Positions 25,951-35,797 are shown, numbered from the stretch's first letter. The stretch: DNA of 64,000 bases from Paenibacillus lactis (GCF_017873605.1 NZ_JAGGKI010000008.1:186001-250000); one strand, 5' to 3'. Notes: generated by a model not told the origin, from the sequence alone. Numbers and translations: made by a program.

Positions 25951-26826
25951 ATGAGAATTATTCGATTTCTGGACGGACAACGGAAGCGGCTGGCAGCCGT
26001 TACGGATGATGAAACAGCCTATCGTCTGCCGCAGCCGGATTTTATGACTTTGATCCATCAAGCCAGGGAGCGCGGGATCTCTCCTGTTCAATTGGTTGAA
26101 AGCGCTTTTAGTCCGACAAGTGAGCTGGCTGGTGATTGGACTTCTCTGCATCTTGTCACGCCACTGGACGCGCCGGAAGTATGGGCGGCGGGTGTTACGT
26201 ATCAACGAAGCCGCGAAGCACGAAATTATGAAGCTACGGATGGAAGACTGGATGCGGAGACATTTTACGATAAAGTCTATGACGCTGAGCGGCCGGAAAT
26301 CTTTTTCAAATCCACGGCCGCCCGCACCATCGGACCGAACGAGGCCGTCACGCTGCGCAGCGATTCCACATGGCAGATTCCAGAGCCTGAGTTGGGACTA
26401 GTCCTTGCCGCTGATGGAAGTATAGTGGGATACATCGTGGGTAATGACATGAGCTGCCGCGATATTGAAGGGGAGAACCCGCTGTATTTGCCGCAAGCAA
26501 AAATATGGCGCAATTCCTGCTCCATCGGACCGGCCATCCGGCTTGCGGAAACGGTGCAGAATCCATATGCATTCAGCATCGTCTGCGAGATTTACCGCGA
26601 GGGGCGCATGGTCGTGAAGAGCCAAACAAGTACAAGTGAATTAAACCGAAAGCTGGATGAACTGGTCTCGTTCTTGGCAAAGGACAACGATTTATTCGAT
26701 GGTACGGTGCTTTTGACAGGCACAAGCATTGTGCCGCCTAATGATTTTACGCTTGAGCCCGGAGACCGGATTGAAATTTCGATCAGCAGTATCGGTACGC
26801 TGGTGAACCCTGTTTTATCAAATTAG
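25951..26826 (+). CDS. FAH-family 2-keto-3-deoxy-pentonate dehydratase
   Basis: 291 residues of the fumarylacetoacetate hydrolase superfamily. It resembles the 2-keto-3-deoxy-arabinonate/xylonate dehydratase branch: metal ligands in IPEPELGLVL (two Glu) and GNDMSCRDIEGENPLYLPQAK (Asp, and catalytic Lys). The predicted reaction is dehydration of 2-keto-3-deoxy-xylonate (or arabinonate) to 2-oxoglutarate semialdehyde. It is the first gene of a run with an aldehyde dehydrogenase 25 bp downstream and a xylonate-type dehydratase beyond, which supports this assignment over other FAH functions. Confidence 0.82.
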   Translation: MRIIRFLDGQRKRLAAVTDDETAYRLPQPDFMTLIHQARERGISPVQLVESAFSPTSELAGDWTSLHLVTPLDAPEVWAAGVTYQRSREARNYEATDGRLDAETFYDKVYDAERPEIFFKSTAARTIGPNEAVTLRSDSTWQIPEPELGLVLAADGSIVGYIVGNDMSCRDIEGENPLYLPQAKIWRNSCSIGPAIRLAETVQNPYAFSIVCEIYREGRMVVKSQTSTSELNRKLDELVSFLAKDNDLFDGTVLLTGTSIVPPNDFTLEPGDRIEISISSIGTLVNPVLSN

Positions 26827-26851
26827 TTTTTAATAAGGAGGGCGTATTCCC

Positions 26852-28318
26852 ATGACGGCATTTCAAAGAGAGCAAGTATACAGGAACTATATCAACGGAG
26901 AATGGGTGAAGGCTGCGTCCGGAGAAACCGAACCCAGCATCAATCCGGCAAACCGGAAAGAGGTAGTCGGTTATGTACCGGTTTCCGGTATAGAGGATCT
27001 GAACCGTGCTGTCGCAGCGGCCAAAGCAGCAGGCCGAGCCTGGCGGCGATTAACCGGCGCGGAACGCGGCAATGTTCTCTACAAGGCAGCTAATGTGTTG
27101 GAACGCCGGGCCGATGAGGTCGCCGAGGCGTTGACGAGGGAAATGGGCAAAACGCTTGCAGAAGCTAAGGGAGAGACGATGCGCGGCGTCGCGATCCTAA
27201 GGTATTACGCCGGCGAAGGGATGCGAAAAATAGGCGATGTCATTCCTTCGACGGACAGCGAAGCGCTGATGTTTACGACCCGTGTACCGCTTGGCGTCGT
27301 GGGCGTCATTGCCCCATGGAATTTTCCCGTAGCGATTCCGATTTGGAAGACGGCCCCGGCTTTGATATACGGCAATACCGTTGTGTTAAAGCCGGCGCAG
27401 GAAACGGCGGTCACGGCAGCCAAAATCATGGAATGCTTTGAGGAGGCGGGAATTCCGGCAGGCGTTCTCAATCTTGTATGCGGCAGAGGTTCGGTGATCG
27501 GATCTGCGCTTGCCGAGCATCCGGATGTCAACGGGATAACGTTCACAGGTTCCAACGAAGTCGGAAAACGGGTCGGCGCCGCCGCTTTGGGGCGGGGAGC
27601 CAAGTATCAGCTTGAAATGGGCGGCAAAAATCCGATCATTATCGCGGCAGATGCGGACCTGGACTTGGCAGTCGAGGCCACCATCAGCGGCGGCTTGAAA
27701 TCCACAGGCCAAAAATGCACCGCCACCAGCCGGGTCATTGTGGAGCGGAAAGTATATGAAGCCTTTAAAGAAAAGCTCCTGTCGCAAATCCGGGAGATCC
27801 GGTTGGGGGACGGCATGTCTTCCGAAAGCTGGATGGGACCGTGCGCGAACGAAGGACAGCTCGAAACGGTGCTGAACTATATTCAGAAAGGGCAGGATGA
27901 AGGCGCCGTGCTGCTGACCGGCGGAAAAAGAGCGGACGGTCCAGGGCTTGAAGAAGGGTTTTATGTCCAGCCAACCGTATTTGAGGGGGTCGAACCGCAC
28001 ATGTCCATAGCCCGGGAAGAAATCTTCGGCCCTGTGCTTGCATTGATCGCTGTGGATTCCCTGGAGGAAGCCATAGAGACGGCCAATGACAGCGACTTTG
28101 GTTTGAGTGCCTCCATCTATACGCAAAATGTCGGCGCAATGCTGTTTTTCATCCGGGATATGGATGCCGGATTGGTCAGGATCAATGCGGAAACGGCCGG
28201 CGTAGAGCTGCAGGCTCCATTCGGCGGAATGAAAATGTCGAGCTCGCATTCCAGGGAACAGGGGCAAGCGGCCATCGAGTTTTTCACATCCATCAAAACG
28301 GTTTTCGTTAAGTCTTAG
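26852..28318 (+). CDS. Aldehyde dehydrogenase, probable 2-oxoglutarate semialdehyde dehydrogenase
   Basis: 488 residues, NAD(P)-dependent ALDH superfamily. Catalytic Cys at about residue 289 in [11 protein letters not shown], general base Glu at about 255 in LEMGGKNP, oxyanion Asn in APWNFPV, and [10 protein letters not shown] in the cofactor fold. In the context of the FAH dehydratase and pentonate dehydratase the expected reaction is 2-oxoglutarate semialdehyde to 2-oxoglutarate, the last step of a Weimberg-type pathway. Succinate semialdehyde dehydrogenase is a close alternative on sequence alone. AAGGAGG precedes the ATG; 16 bp separate it from the next gene. Confidence 0.88.
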   Translation: MTAFQREQVYRNYINGEWVKAASGETEPSINPANRKEVVGYVPVSGIEDLNRAVAAAKAAGRAWRRLTGAERGNVLYKAANVLERRADEVAEALTREMGKTLAEAKGETMRGVAILRYYAGEGMRKIGDVIPSTDSEALMFTTRVPLGVVGVIAPWNFPVAIPIWKTAPALIYGNTVVLKPAQETAVTAAKIMECFEEAGIPAGVLNLVCGRGSVIGSALAEHPDVNGITFTGSNEVGKRVGAAALGRGAKYQLEMGGKNPIIIAADADLDLAVEATISGGLKSTGQKCTATSRVIVERKVYEAFKEKLLSQIREIRLGDGMSSESWMGPCANEGQLETVLNYIQKGQDEGAVLLTGGKRADGPGLEEGFYVQPTVFEGVEPHMSIAREEIFGPVLALIAVDSLEEAIETANDSDFGLSASIYTQNVGAMLFFIRDMDAGLVRINAETAGVELQAPFGGMKMSSSHSREQGQAAIEFFTSIKTVFVKS

Positions 28319-28334
28319 GCGGCGGGAGGGTGCC

Positions 28335-30311
28335 ATGCACGAACAGATTATGTCGATAATGGGGGAGAAAGACTCAAGCTGTTTCGATATTATGGCGTAT
28401 GCTCCCGGGGCGGCGGGACGGCTGCCTTTAACGGATGACTTGCTGCGGAACGCTCCGAGCGGCGACTTGTTCGGCATGTCCCAGAATGTCGGGATGGGCT
28501 GGAAGCCCGGGGAGTTGAACGGAAAACAGTTTCTGATCCTGAGCACGCAGGGCGGAATTCGCAACGAGGACGGCAGTCCTGCCGCCCTCGGTTACCATAC
28601 GGGCCACTGGGAGGTCGGCCTGCTCATGAAGGCCGCGGCGGAAGAGATATCGGGCCGCGGTGGAATTCCGTTTGCCGGGTATGTCAGCGACCCTTGTGAC
28701 GGCCGATCCCAGGGAACGACAGGCATGTTTGATTCCCTTCCATACCGGAACGATGCTGCCATGGTGTTCCGCAGACTGATTCGCTCCTTGCCGACGCGCA
28801 AAGGGGTGATCGGCGTCGCCACTTGCGACAAAGGTCTGCCGGCGATGATGCTTGCGCTTGCGGGCATGCCACAGCTGCCGGGTGTGATCGTTCCCGGGGG
28901 CGTCACCCTTCCGCCTGTCGATGGAGAGGACGCCGGCAAAATTCAGACGATCGGCGCACGGTACGTCAGCGGCGAGCTCTCCCTGGAAGCGGCGGCGGAG
29001 CTCGGCTGCCGGGCATGCGCTACACCGGGAGGAGGCTGCCAGTTTCTAGGCACGGCGGCAACGGCCCAGGTCGTCGCCGAGGCGATGGGCATGACGGTGC
29101 CGCATGCCGCGCTTGCACCATCCGGGCAGCCGATCTGGATCGAAATGGCTCGGCAATCCTCACGCGCACTCATGGTCATGGAGTCCAAAGGGCTGAGAAT
29201 GGCGGACATTGTCACCGATGCGGCGATTCGCAATGCGATGGCCGTTCATGCCGCATTCGGCGGCTCTACCAATCTGCTGCTCCACATTCCCGCCATTGCC
29301 CATGCAGCCGGTTTAACCGTGCCTGCGGTGCAGGACTGGATTCAGGTCAACAAGCATGTGCCGAGACTGGTCAGCGCCCTGCCGAACGGCCCGATCTTCC
29401 ACCCGACCATTCGGGTGTTTCAGGCCGGAGGAGTGCCTGAAGTGATGCTTCACCTCAGGCAGCTTGGCATACTGGATGAGTCCGTGCTTACCGTAACAGG
29501 TACGACGCTGGGCGAGGTGCTCGACTGGTGGGAATCGTCGGAACGCCGTCATCTGCTGCGGAAGCAGCTGAAAGAGAAGGACGGGGTTGATCCGGATAGT
29601 GTCATTATGAGCGCGGAGTATTCGCGGCGTCTTGGCATTACCTCTACCGTAACGTTTCCGACCGGGAATATCGCTCCGGAAGGCTCTGTGATCAAATCCA
29701 CATCGATCGACCCTTCGGTACTGGATGACCATGGCGTGTATCGTCACAGAGGCAGAGCCAAAGTATTTACAACCGAACGCGAAGCGATCCGTGCGATTAA
29801 GTCCGGCGGAGTTCTGGCAGGCGACGTCGTCGTACTTCTCGGGCGGGGTCCGTCAGGGACCGGGATGGAGGAGACTTACCAGCTTACGTCTGCGCTGAAG
29901 CATCTGTCTTTCGGCAAATACGTGTCGCTCATTACCGATGCCCGGTTTTCCGGTGTTTCCACCGGGGCATGCATTGGCCATGTTGGCCCCGAAGCGCTGG
30001 CAGGCGGGCCAATCGGCAAGCTTCGGAACGGTGACTTGATTGATATCGTCGTGGATCGCAACACGCTGGAAGGCAGCATAAATTTTGTCGGTGAAGGGGA
30101 AGTCGAGGTTTCGCCGGAGGAAGGCGCTCTCATCCTGGCACAGAGGCCTTTCCATCCCGATATGCGGCCGGATGAAGCTCTGCCGGATGACACCAGGCTG
30201 TGGGCTGCGCTGCAGTCCGTCAGCGGAGGGACATGGAGAGGAAATGTGTACGACGTGGAACGGATCATAACCGCTCTGGAAGCCGGCAAAAAAGTACTGG
30301 GCTGGCACTGA
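28335..30311 (+). CDS. D-xylonate dehydratase, YjhG/YagF type (IlvD/Edd family)
   Basis: 658 residues, the length of the YjhG/YagF subgroup and longer than IlvD or Edd. Fe-S cluster cysteines are at about 121 (SDPCDGR), 164 (ATCDKG) and 235 (GGGCQFLG). GIRN, NDASMV-like [17 protein letters not shown] and the C-terminal [20 protein letters not shown] match the subgroup. It should dehydrate D-xylonate to 2-keto-3-deoxy-xylonate; a related pentonate is possible. GGGAGG precedes the ATG. Together with the two genes upstream it completes the route from pentonate to 2-oxoglutarate. No xylose dehydrogenase or lactonase gene is nearby, so xylonate may be made elsewhere or taken up. Confidence 0.9.
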   Translation: MHEQIMSIMGEKDSSCFDIMAYAPGAAGRLPLTDDLLRNAPSGDLFGMSQNVGMGWKPGELNGKQFLILSTQGGIRNEDGSPAALGYHTGHWEVGLLMKAAAEEISGRGGIPFAGYVSDPCDGRSQGTTGMFDSLPYRNDAAMVFRRLIRSLPTRKGVIGVATCDKGLPAMMLALAGMPQLPGVIVPGGVTLPPVDGEDAGKIQTIGARYVSGELSLEAAAELGCRACATPGGGCQFLGTAATAQVVAEAMGMTVPHAALAPSGQPIWIEMARQSSRALMVMESKGLRMADIVTDAAIRNAMAVHAAFGGSTNLLLHIPAIAHAAGLTVPAVQDWIQVNKHVPRLVSALPNGPIFHPTIRVFQAGGVPEVMLHLRQLGILDESVLTVTGTTLGEVLDWWESSERRHLLRKQLKEKDGVDPDSVIMSAEYSRRLGITSTVTFPTGNIAPEGSVIKSTSIDPSVLDDHGVYRHRGRAKVFTTEREAIRAIKSGGVLAGDVVVLLGRGPSGTGMEETYQLTSALKHLSFGKYVSLITDARFSGVSTGACIGHVGPEALAGGPIGKLRNGDLIDIVVDRNTLEGSINFVGEGEVEVSPEEGALILAQRPFHPDMRPDEALPDDTRLWAALQSVSGGTWRGNVYDVERIITALEAGKKVLGWH

Positions 30312-30360
30312 AACAATCACTTTTTGTACAATCATCATTTTCATGCCGGAGGTTGCTTAA

Positions 30361-31950
30361 ATGAATATGATCACGAACCCCATTCTTCGCGGTTTTCATC
30401 CCGATCCGTCCATATGCCGGGCAGGGGAAGATTATTATATCGCCACATCCACCTTCGAATGGTTCCCGGGCGTACGGATTCACCATTCCCGGGACCTGGT
30501 TCATTGGAAGCCGATACAATCTCCGCTGACCCGGACATCGCAGCTGCATATGGAAGGCAACATCGATTCCGGAGGTGTATGGGCTCCCTGCCTCAGCTAT
30601 GACAACGGCGTGTTTTACCTGATTTACACAGATGTCAAAAGCCGGGTCGGCGCTTTTAAAGATACCCATAATTACCTTGTGACGGCGACGAATATCGAAG
30701 GCCCGTGGTCTGAGCCGGTGTATTTGAACAGCAGCGGGTTCGATCCTTCCTTATTTCATGATGAGGACGGACGCAAGTGGCTGGTCAATATGATTTGGGA
30801 TCACCGTAAAGGAAAGAACCGGTTCTCGGGCATCGTGCTCCAGGAATTTTCCGTTCAGGAACACAAACTGACCGGGCCCGCCGTTAACATATTCAAGGGC
30901 ACGGAATTAGGGCTGACGGAAGCACCGCATCTGTACAAATATAAGGGGTATTATTATCTGCTCACGGCTGAAGGGGGAACCGGTTATGAACATGCGGTGA
31001 CGGTAGCGCGATCCCGTACGTTACAAGGGCCCTATGAGGTCGATCCTGCCAACCCGATCCTTACTTCATACGGCAGGCCGGATTTAAAGCTGCAGAAGGC
31101 CGGTCACGGCAGCCTCGTCGAGACGCACACCGGCGAATGGTACATGGCCCATCTGGTCGGCCGGCCTGTCAATGGACAGTTTTGCACACTTGGCCGTGAG
31201 ACGGCTTTGCAGCAGTGCACGTGGAGCGAGGACGGCTGGCTGCGGCTTGCGAGCGGTGACCGATATCCCGAGGTTCAGGTGCCTGCACCAAAAATCAAGC
31301 CGCATCCTTTTGAACCGGCACCGGAGATGGACCACTTTGATCAACCCATGCTCCGGAGCGATTGGAATACGCTTCGTATTCCGCCGGATCCGACGTGGCT
31401 GAGCCTTACGGAACGTCCCGGTTACTTGCGCCTGCGCGGCATGGAGTCGATGAGCTCGACGCACAGGCAGAGCATGGTCGCCCGAAGACTGCAGGCTTTT
31501 GCGTGTGAAGCCGAAACTTGTCTGGAGTTTGCACCGGACCATCCGCAGCAAATGGCAGGGCTGATTCTGTATTACGACACGAAAGACTATCTTTATTTAC
31601 GGGTAACTTATCATGAAGAAAAAGGACAGTGCCTGGGAATCATTCAGTCCAGATACGGGGTTTACGATGAGCTGCTGGAGGATATTCCGCTGAAATCGGT
31701 GAACGGAATCCGGTTAAAGGTTGTGGTTGATCATGACCGTGCCTGCTTCTACTATGCGTTACAGGATGATCCGTCCTGGTATCCCGCAGGCGGATGGTTC
31801 GATATCACGCATCTGTCCGATGAATCTCCTGAATATATCCGGTTTACGGGAACCTACATCGGTCTTTGTGTGCAGGATCTTGGCGGGACCCGGAAACACG
31901 CTGATTTTGATTACTTTGTATACAAAGAGACGAACAGCACGACGATTTAA
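30361..31950 (+). CDS. Glycoside hydrolase family 43, probable beta-xylosidase
   Basis: 529 residues, no signal peptide, so probably intracellular and acting on imported oligosaccharides. The five-blade propeller holds the GH43 triad: base Asp15 (GFHPDPSI), pKa-tuning Asp128 (GFDPSLF) and acid Glu187 (LTEAPHLY). A C-terminal beta-sandwich (about 330-525) is typical of GH43 xylosidases. Alpha-L-arabinofuranosidase activity cannot be excluded. It follows the dehydratase by 49 bp and likely supplies xylose or arabinose to the same pathway. Confidence 0.88.
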   Translation: MNMITNPILRGFHPDPSICRAGEDYYIATSTFEWFPGVRIHHSRDLVHWKPIQSPLTRTSQLHMEGNIDSGGVWAPCLSYDNGVFYLIYTDVKSRVGAFKDTHNYLVTATNIEGPWSEPVYLNSSGFDPSLFHDEDGRKWLVNMIWDHRKGKNRFSGIVLQEFSVQEHKLTGPAVNIFKGTELGLTEAPHLYKYKGYYYLLTAEGGTGYEHAVTVARSRTLQGPYEVDPANPILTSYGRPDLKLQKAGHGSLVETHTGEWYMAHLVGRPVNGQFCTLGRETALQQCTWSEDGWLRLASGDRYPEVQVPAPKIKPHPFEPAPEMDHFDQPMLRSDWNTLRIPPDPTWLSLTERPGYLRLRGMESMSSTHRQSMVARRLQAFACEAETCLEFAPDHPQQMAGLILYYDTKDYLYLRVTYHEEKGQCLGIIQSRYGVYDELLEDIPLKSVNGIRLKVVVDHDRACFYYALQDDPSWYPAGGWFDITHLSDESPEYIRFTGTYIGLCVQDLGGTRKHADFDYFVYKETNSTTI

Positions 31951-32011
31951 GCCGATACTGATATGCCCCCCAATATGACATGGCTTTTCAGATTGATGGA
32001 AGAAAAAAAGA

Positions 32012-32058
32012 GTTCCTCGCCTCTTGTCTAGCAGTTTTGACAAGAAGGCGGGGAAGGT
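32012..32058. terminator. Bidirectional terminator between GH43 and GH29 genes
   Basis: CCTCGCCTCTTGTC pairs with GACAAGAAGGCGGGG (one mismatch and one wobble) around a 10-base loop; A-rich sequence precedes and T-rich sequence follows. It separates two convergent genes. Confidence 0.75.
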
Positions 32059-32075
32059 TTGTCCGTTCGCCCATA

Positions 32076-33533
32076 TTATTCGATTTCGATTTGAAAAACG
32101 ACCGGTACCGAACTTTTGACGGTTACGGTTTGTATCGATAAGGCTTCATCGTTTCGGTCCCATGTCGGCTTCTCATCGAACCCGAGCACACGAATATCCC
32201 GGATGATGCCATGATAGTGGGGGGAACGCTCTTTCAGCGAGCGGATGCGGACGATGCCATCCTCAGGATAAGCCAAAACCGTTGCATACAGATAACATCC
32301 TTTCATTGTGAAACGGATATCTTCGCTTGTGAAGTCTGTGGCCGTTCCGTCCGTGAATTGACCTTCTTTAATTTCCGTCGGCCCTTCACCGAATGTTTTC
32401 CAAAACGTTGTCCCGTATATCGCTTCTCCGTTGACCTGCAGCCAATCTCCGATGGCAATGAGAATATCTCGGTCCTCGGCGGGGATCGTTCCATCTGCTT
32501 TGGGCCCAATATTGAGCAACAAACTGCCGTTTTTGCTCACGATATCAACCAGATTCTGAATGATTTCGACTGGCGATTTGTATTCATTATCGGGCGTATA
32601 GCACCAGGAGTTCCTCGCAACGGCTGTATCGGTTTGCCAAAAGTACGGCTTCAGTTCCGCAAATTGGCCTCTCTCTACATCAGGGACGGCCGTGCCAAAC
32701 ATATAAGCGTCGTGCTTGTAATTGATGGCAACCGGGTATCCCCATTCGTCGCCCTTATTATAATAATAGGCTGCGAATTTCTTCAGGTACGGTTTAAAAG
32801 CGCTGGTCTGAATCCACCAGTCGAAATAAAAAACTTTAGGGCGGAAACGGTCGACCAGCTCGCAGCACCGGAGCAGCCAGTCCTCCAAAAATTCATGACT
32901 CGGAGGCGAGCCTGCCAGATCTTGATGATCCGGCTCCGGCATTGAAGGCCAATAGAAGTCGCCACGTGCAAGCGGTTCCCGGATATCCGAATCGAAATCC
33001 TTGCCGTGAGACAAGAAGAACCAATGCTCCGCACGGTGAGAAGAGACGCACAGCTCCAGTCCCTGGCGTTCGAAAGCGGTTTTCATTTCAGCGAGAAGAT
33101 CCCGGCCTGGCCCCATCTCATAGGCGTTAAACCGGGAGAGTCCGCTTTTGTACATTTGGAAACCATCATGATGTTCGGCAACGGGCATTACATATCTGGC
33201 CCCGCTGCGTCTGAATAAATCGGCCCATTCTTCCGCGTCAAACCGCTCAGCCTTGAACATCGGAATGAAATCCTTGTACCCGAACTGTTTGTGTTCTCCG
33301 TAAGTAGCAATATGATGCTCATATTCCTCTGAATTTTGAATGTACATATTGCGTGGATACCACTCGTTTTTAAAAGCGGGTACGGAGTATACACCCCAGT
33401 GGATGAAGATACCGAATTTGGCATCTCTGTACCATTCGGGAACACGAAATGCTCCAAGAGATCCCCAATCGTCTTTGAATCGCCCTCTCGCAATCGTCCC
33501 GTCGATCACTTGCAAATATTCATTTCTATCCAT
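32076..33533 (-). CDS. Alpha-L-fucosidase, glycoside hydrolase family 29
   Basis: 485 residues, no signal peptide. The GH29 catalytic barrel is seen in WYRDAKFGIFIHWGVYSVPAF, VAEHHDGFQMY, and KVFYFDWWI, whose Asp is the expected nucleophile; a C-terminal beta domain follows (about 395-485). Substrates are fucosylated oligosaccharides such as xyloglucan fragments, which suits the neighbouring pentose genes. Start ATG at 33533 with AAGGAGG about 10 bases upstream; an in-frame ATG at 33560 has no site. A palindromic operator-like sequence lies 38 bp upstream. Confidence 0.87.
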   Translation of the reverse strand: MDRNEYLQVIDGTIARGRFKDDWGSLGAFRVPEWYRDAKFGIFIHWGVYSVPAFKNEWYPRNMYIQNSEEYEHHIATYGEHKQFGYKDFIPMFKAERFDAEEWADLFRRSGARYVMPVAEHHDGFQMYKSGLSRFNAYEMGPGRDLLAEMKTAFERQGLELCVSSHRAEHWFFLSHGKDFDSDIREPLARGDFYWPSMPEPDHQDLAGSPPSHEFLEDWLLRCCELVDRFRPKVFYFDWWIQTSAFKPYLKKFAAYYYNKGDEWGYPVAINYKHDAYMFGTAVPDVERGQFAELKPYFWQTDTAVARNSWCYTPDNEYKSPVEIIQNLVDIVSKNGSLLLNIGPKADGTIPAEDRDILIAIGDWLQVNGEAIYGTTFWKTFGEGPTEIKEGQFTDGTATDFTSEDIRFTMKGCYLYATVLAYPEDGIVRIRSLKERSPHYHGIIRDIRVLGFDEKPTWDRNDEALSIQTVTVKSSVPVVFQIEIE

Positions 33534-33914
33534 GAAGTACAATCCTCCTTTTCGGTTCATGTTCTCTTATGATAGCGCTATCGTAGAAAGGAAAGAATGG
33601 ATAATACTCATCTCATCGTGGATTTTATTAACCTGTTACGGCCGGAGAAATCCATTTATATTAGGATCATTCCATGTGGTTCAACAGCGTCAAAACGGTG
33701 GGTTGACTATGCCTACAACGAGGGCATATAGCCGACAGTGGCTTTGGCGGGGACTGGCTCAGGCGGGGGCGGCAGGCGTATGGATTGCCCAATGTCGGCC
33801 GGTGAGGCCAGGCTGCGGCTTCGAACCACTGCATGAGAGCGATTTCCTTTTCCGCACGAACGGGGTATGATAGAAGTGGGAATTTTACATAGCGAAGAGA
33901 TGGAGGAACCAATC
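33534..33914. other. Intergenic region upstream of the GH29 and Dabb genes
   Basis: 381 bp without a supported gene. It contains the palindrome at 33571-33582. A plus-strand frame across part of it (to 33870) has no ribosome site and is not accepted. No clear promoter hexamers were recognised. Confidence 0.5.
33571..33582. promoter_or_regulatory. Palindromic operator-like site before the GH29 gene
   Basis: GATAGCGCTATC is a perfect 12-bp palindrome with a central CG step, as in operators of LacI-family regulators and loosely in cre sites. It lies 38 bp upstream of the start codon, where a repressor would act. The matching regulator is not in the window. Confidence 0.45.
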
Positions 33915-34202
33915 GTGATTAAACATATTGTGTTTTTTAAATTAAAGGAGCCAACAGCCGAAAATATTGAACGGACGGTACAAGTGCTGCGTGATATGGA
34001 AGGGAAAATACCGATGCTGAGATCGATCGAGGCCGGTGCCGATGTCATCCGTTCGGAGCGCTCGTACGATCTGGCTCTCATCGTTGAAGTCGATTCGCTT
34101 GAGGATCTGCAGGCTTACGCGGTTCATCCGGTCCATCAGGAAGTGATCCGCTACATTAATACCGTCAAGGATCATACGCTCAGCGTTGACTTTGAAGTGT
34201 AG
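33915..34202 (+). CDS. Dabb-family (stress-responsive alpha/beta barrel) protein
   Basis: 95 residues, starting IKHIVFFKLKEP, the usual N-terminus of Dabb ferredoxin-like domains, with SYDLALIVEVDSLEDLQAYAVHPVHQEV typical of the second half including the conserved His. GTG at 33915 is chosen for GGAGG 8 bases upstream; the frame is open to 33867 but has no site there. Such proteins dimerise and bind small molecules; the role is unknown. It is followed after 44 bp by the DUF86 gene, likely co-transcribed. Confidence 0.85.
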   Translation: MIKHIVFFKLKEPTAENIERTVQVLRDMEGKIPMLRSIEAGADVIRSERSYDLALIVEVDSLEDLQAYAVHPVHQEVIRYINTVKDHTLSVDFEV

Positions 34203-34246
34203 CCCGTTGTTTGATAATCATTTAACAGCTCTGGAGGAGATTGACC

Positions 34247-34666
34247 GTGTATTATGTAAATCAGGAACAAATTGAACGGCGGCTTGAGGCTATTCCCGAG
34301 ATTGCGGAGGGACTCAGGAAAGCAGCGCAGTCATGGGACGGCGGACTTGTGCTGGGAATGATGCAGGAACGGGCCCTTCATCTGGCGATCGAGGTCGTGA
34401 CCGATGTCGGAAGCTATCTGATCGACGGCTTTATTATGCGGGATGCAAGCAGCTACGAGGATATTATGGATATCGTCCACGAGGAGAAGGTCTTTCCTCA
34501 AGACGTGCACGCCGTGCTGCTGGAGCTGGTTAGGCTCCGCAAGCCGCTGGTTCAGGAATATTACGATTGGGACAGGCATTCGCTGCATCCGTTAACGGCG
34601 AAGCTGCCGGATGCTTTGGAGCGGTTCGCGGCGCATGTTCGCGAGTATTTGAAGAATGAGCTTTAA
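34247..34666 (+). CDS. DUF86/HepT-like protein (YutE family)
   Basis: 139 residues, all-helical, close in start and length to Bacillus YutE. HepT-type RNase toxins carry an R-x4-H/Y motif; here RDASSY gives R-x4-Y in the segment FIMRDASSYEDIMDIVHEE. No MntA-type nucleotidyltransferase partner is next to it, so an active toxin-antitoxin pair is not supported. GTG at 34247 has GGAGGAG about 7 bases upstream and matches the family N-terminus; TTG at 34241 is the alternative. Confidence 0.82.
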   Translation: MYYVNQEQIERRLEAIPEIAEGLRKAAQSWDGGLVLGMMQERALHLAIEVVTDVGSYLIDGFIMRDASSYEDIMDIVHEEKVFPQDVHAVLLELVRLRKPLVQEYYDWDRHSLHPLTAKLPDALERFAAHVREYLKNEL

Positions 34667-34724
34667 GCGAGGAAAAGGATTCTAACCGTGCAGCACGGCT
34701 TGGCGACGCATTTGTAAAACATCC

Positions 34725-34749
34725 GGTCCGGGATATCCCGGGCCTTTTT
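34725..34749 (+). terminator. Terminator after the DUF86 gene
   Basis: GGTCCGGGA-TA-TCCCGGGCC, a near-perfect 9-bp stem, followed by TTTTTC. Confidence 0.8.
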
Positions 34750-34879
34750 CGTGTTAGACAGGTCCTCTTCATAACCTCCCGAGAAAAATGTAAAAAGCTG
34801 TGTCAATACAAGCCCATCCTGCTTATAATGCATCAAGCGACTAGGCATTCGCCCGGTCGGATGAAAGGAGGAGTTCCCT

Positions 34880-35335
34880 ATGACGGAGTGGAGCGCGCTT
34901 GCGGCTGCTGTTGGAATTATGATCGTTGCCGGCGCAGCGATCGTGATGATGCTGTCCCTTCGCAAGCTGCTGCAGCATACGGAAGCCGTTCTTGCCAAGC
35001 TGGAGCAGGATAGCTCGCAGCTGGCGCAGGAAGCCTCGCAAGTGTTGAAGCAGGCCTCCGTATCGATGGAGATGGTACAGCGGCAGCTGGCAGCGGGCGA
35101 AGCCTTAACTGCTTCGCTGAACGATGCAGCTTCGGCCATTGCCAAGACGGCGGATGCCGTTCATGCCGTAGGGAAGAAGGCTTCGATAACGGCGATTGAG
35201 CATCTGGAACGGGCGCGCCTCGATAATGAAAGGCATATCGGGGAGATGTTTCGATGGATTGATGCCGGCATGACCTTATGGCACTCATGGAGCAGATACT
35301 CTTCCGCCAAATCCGGCGAGGGGCAGGCCAAATAG
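34880..35335 (+). CDS. DUF948-family protein (YtxG-like)
   Basis: 151 residues: an N-terminal membrane helix (about 8-28) followed by a long amphipathic helical region, probably a coiled coil, rich in Ala/Gln/Glu. This is the layout of DUF948 proteins such as Bacillus YtxG, which are general-stress related. AAAGGAGG precedes the ATG. The YtxH-like gene follows after 15 bp, the same order as in Bacillus, so the two form an operon. Molecular role unknown. Confidence 0.8.
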   Translation: MTEWSALAAAVGIMIVAGAAIVMMLSLRKLLQHTEAVLAKLEQDSSQLAQEASQVLKQASVSMEMVQRQLAAGEALTASLNDAASAIAKTADAVHAVGKKASITAIEHLERARLDNERHIGEMFRWIDAGMTLWHSWSRYSSAKSGEGQAK

Positions 35336-35350
35336 AAGGGATGGGATTGT

Positions 35351-35722
35351 ATGAACGATAAGAGCAAAGGACTCCTGTGGGGCGTATTGATCGGCAGCGT
35401 TGCAGGCTCCGTGACGGCGCTTCTTCTCGCACCGAAATCCGGAAAAGAGCTTCGGGGCGATATTGCCGAAGGCGCCCGCGGCATCGGGAGCAAGGTGCAG
35501 GAGGCAGCCGAGAAGGTTGGGGAGCAGGGCTTGAATCTGGTCGGCATTATGACCGATCGCGCTGAAAACGTGATCTCTGACATTCAGGCATGGCGCGGCC
35601 GGAAAGAATCCTGGCTGGAGGAGGAAGACATCGTTCAAGTGTCGTCTTTCAGCGATGATGAGGCTGAGGAGGAAGAGCAGTTTATCAGCTTCATTCCGGA
35701 GTCCAAAGATCCGCAAGCATAA
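35351..35722 (+). CDS. YtxH-domain protein
   Basis: 123 residues. An N-terminal Gly-rich hydrophobic segment LLWGVLIGSVAGSVTALLLAPKSGKELR is the YtxH signature (membrane helix then APKSGxELR). A helical middle and a strongly acidic C-terminus (DDEAEEEEQF) follow. It pairs with the DUF948 gene 15 bp upstream. The family is linked to general and sporulation-phase stress; biochemical function unknown. Confidence 0.88.
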   Translation: MNDKSKGLLWGVLIGSVAGSVTALLLAPKSGKELRGDIAEGARGIGSKVQEAAEKVGEQGLNLVGIMTDRAENVISDIQAWRGRKESWLEEEDIVQVSSFSDDEAEEEEQFISFIPESKDPQA

Positions 35723-35761
35723 TCGCTGCGAGGTTCGCGGCCACCATATCGAACATAGGCG

Positions 35762-35797
35762 AAAGCCGGGACTGCTATAGATGCGGGCCCGGCTTTT
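35762..35797 (+). terminator. Terminator of the ytxG/ytxH-like operon
   Basis: AAAGCCGGG (35762-35770) pairs with CCCGGCTTT (35788-35796) and is followed by a short T-run; the loop is 17 bases. Confidence 0.75.

Noticed and set aside
27386..28564. 392-codon minus-strand frame opposite the aldehyde dehydrogenase
   Set aside because: Antisense shadow of a gene with clear motifs; composition is unlike a protein and no ribosome site is present.
33340..33870. 176-codon plus-strand frame before the Dabb gene
   Set aside because: Its first part is antisense to the GH29 gene, and neither its start nor the internal ATG near 33709 has a ribosome site.
34247..34666. HepT-type toxin of a toxin-antitoxin pair
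   Set aside because: The DUF86 match is good, but no MntA-like nucleotidyltransferase gene is adjacent, so a toxin-antitoxin system is not supported.
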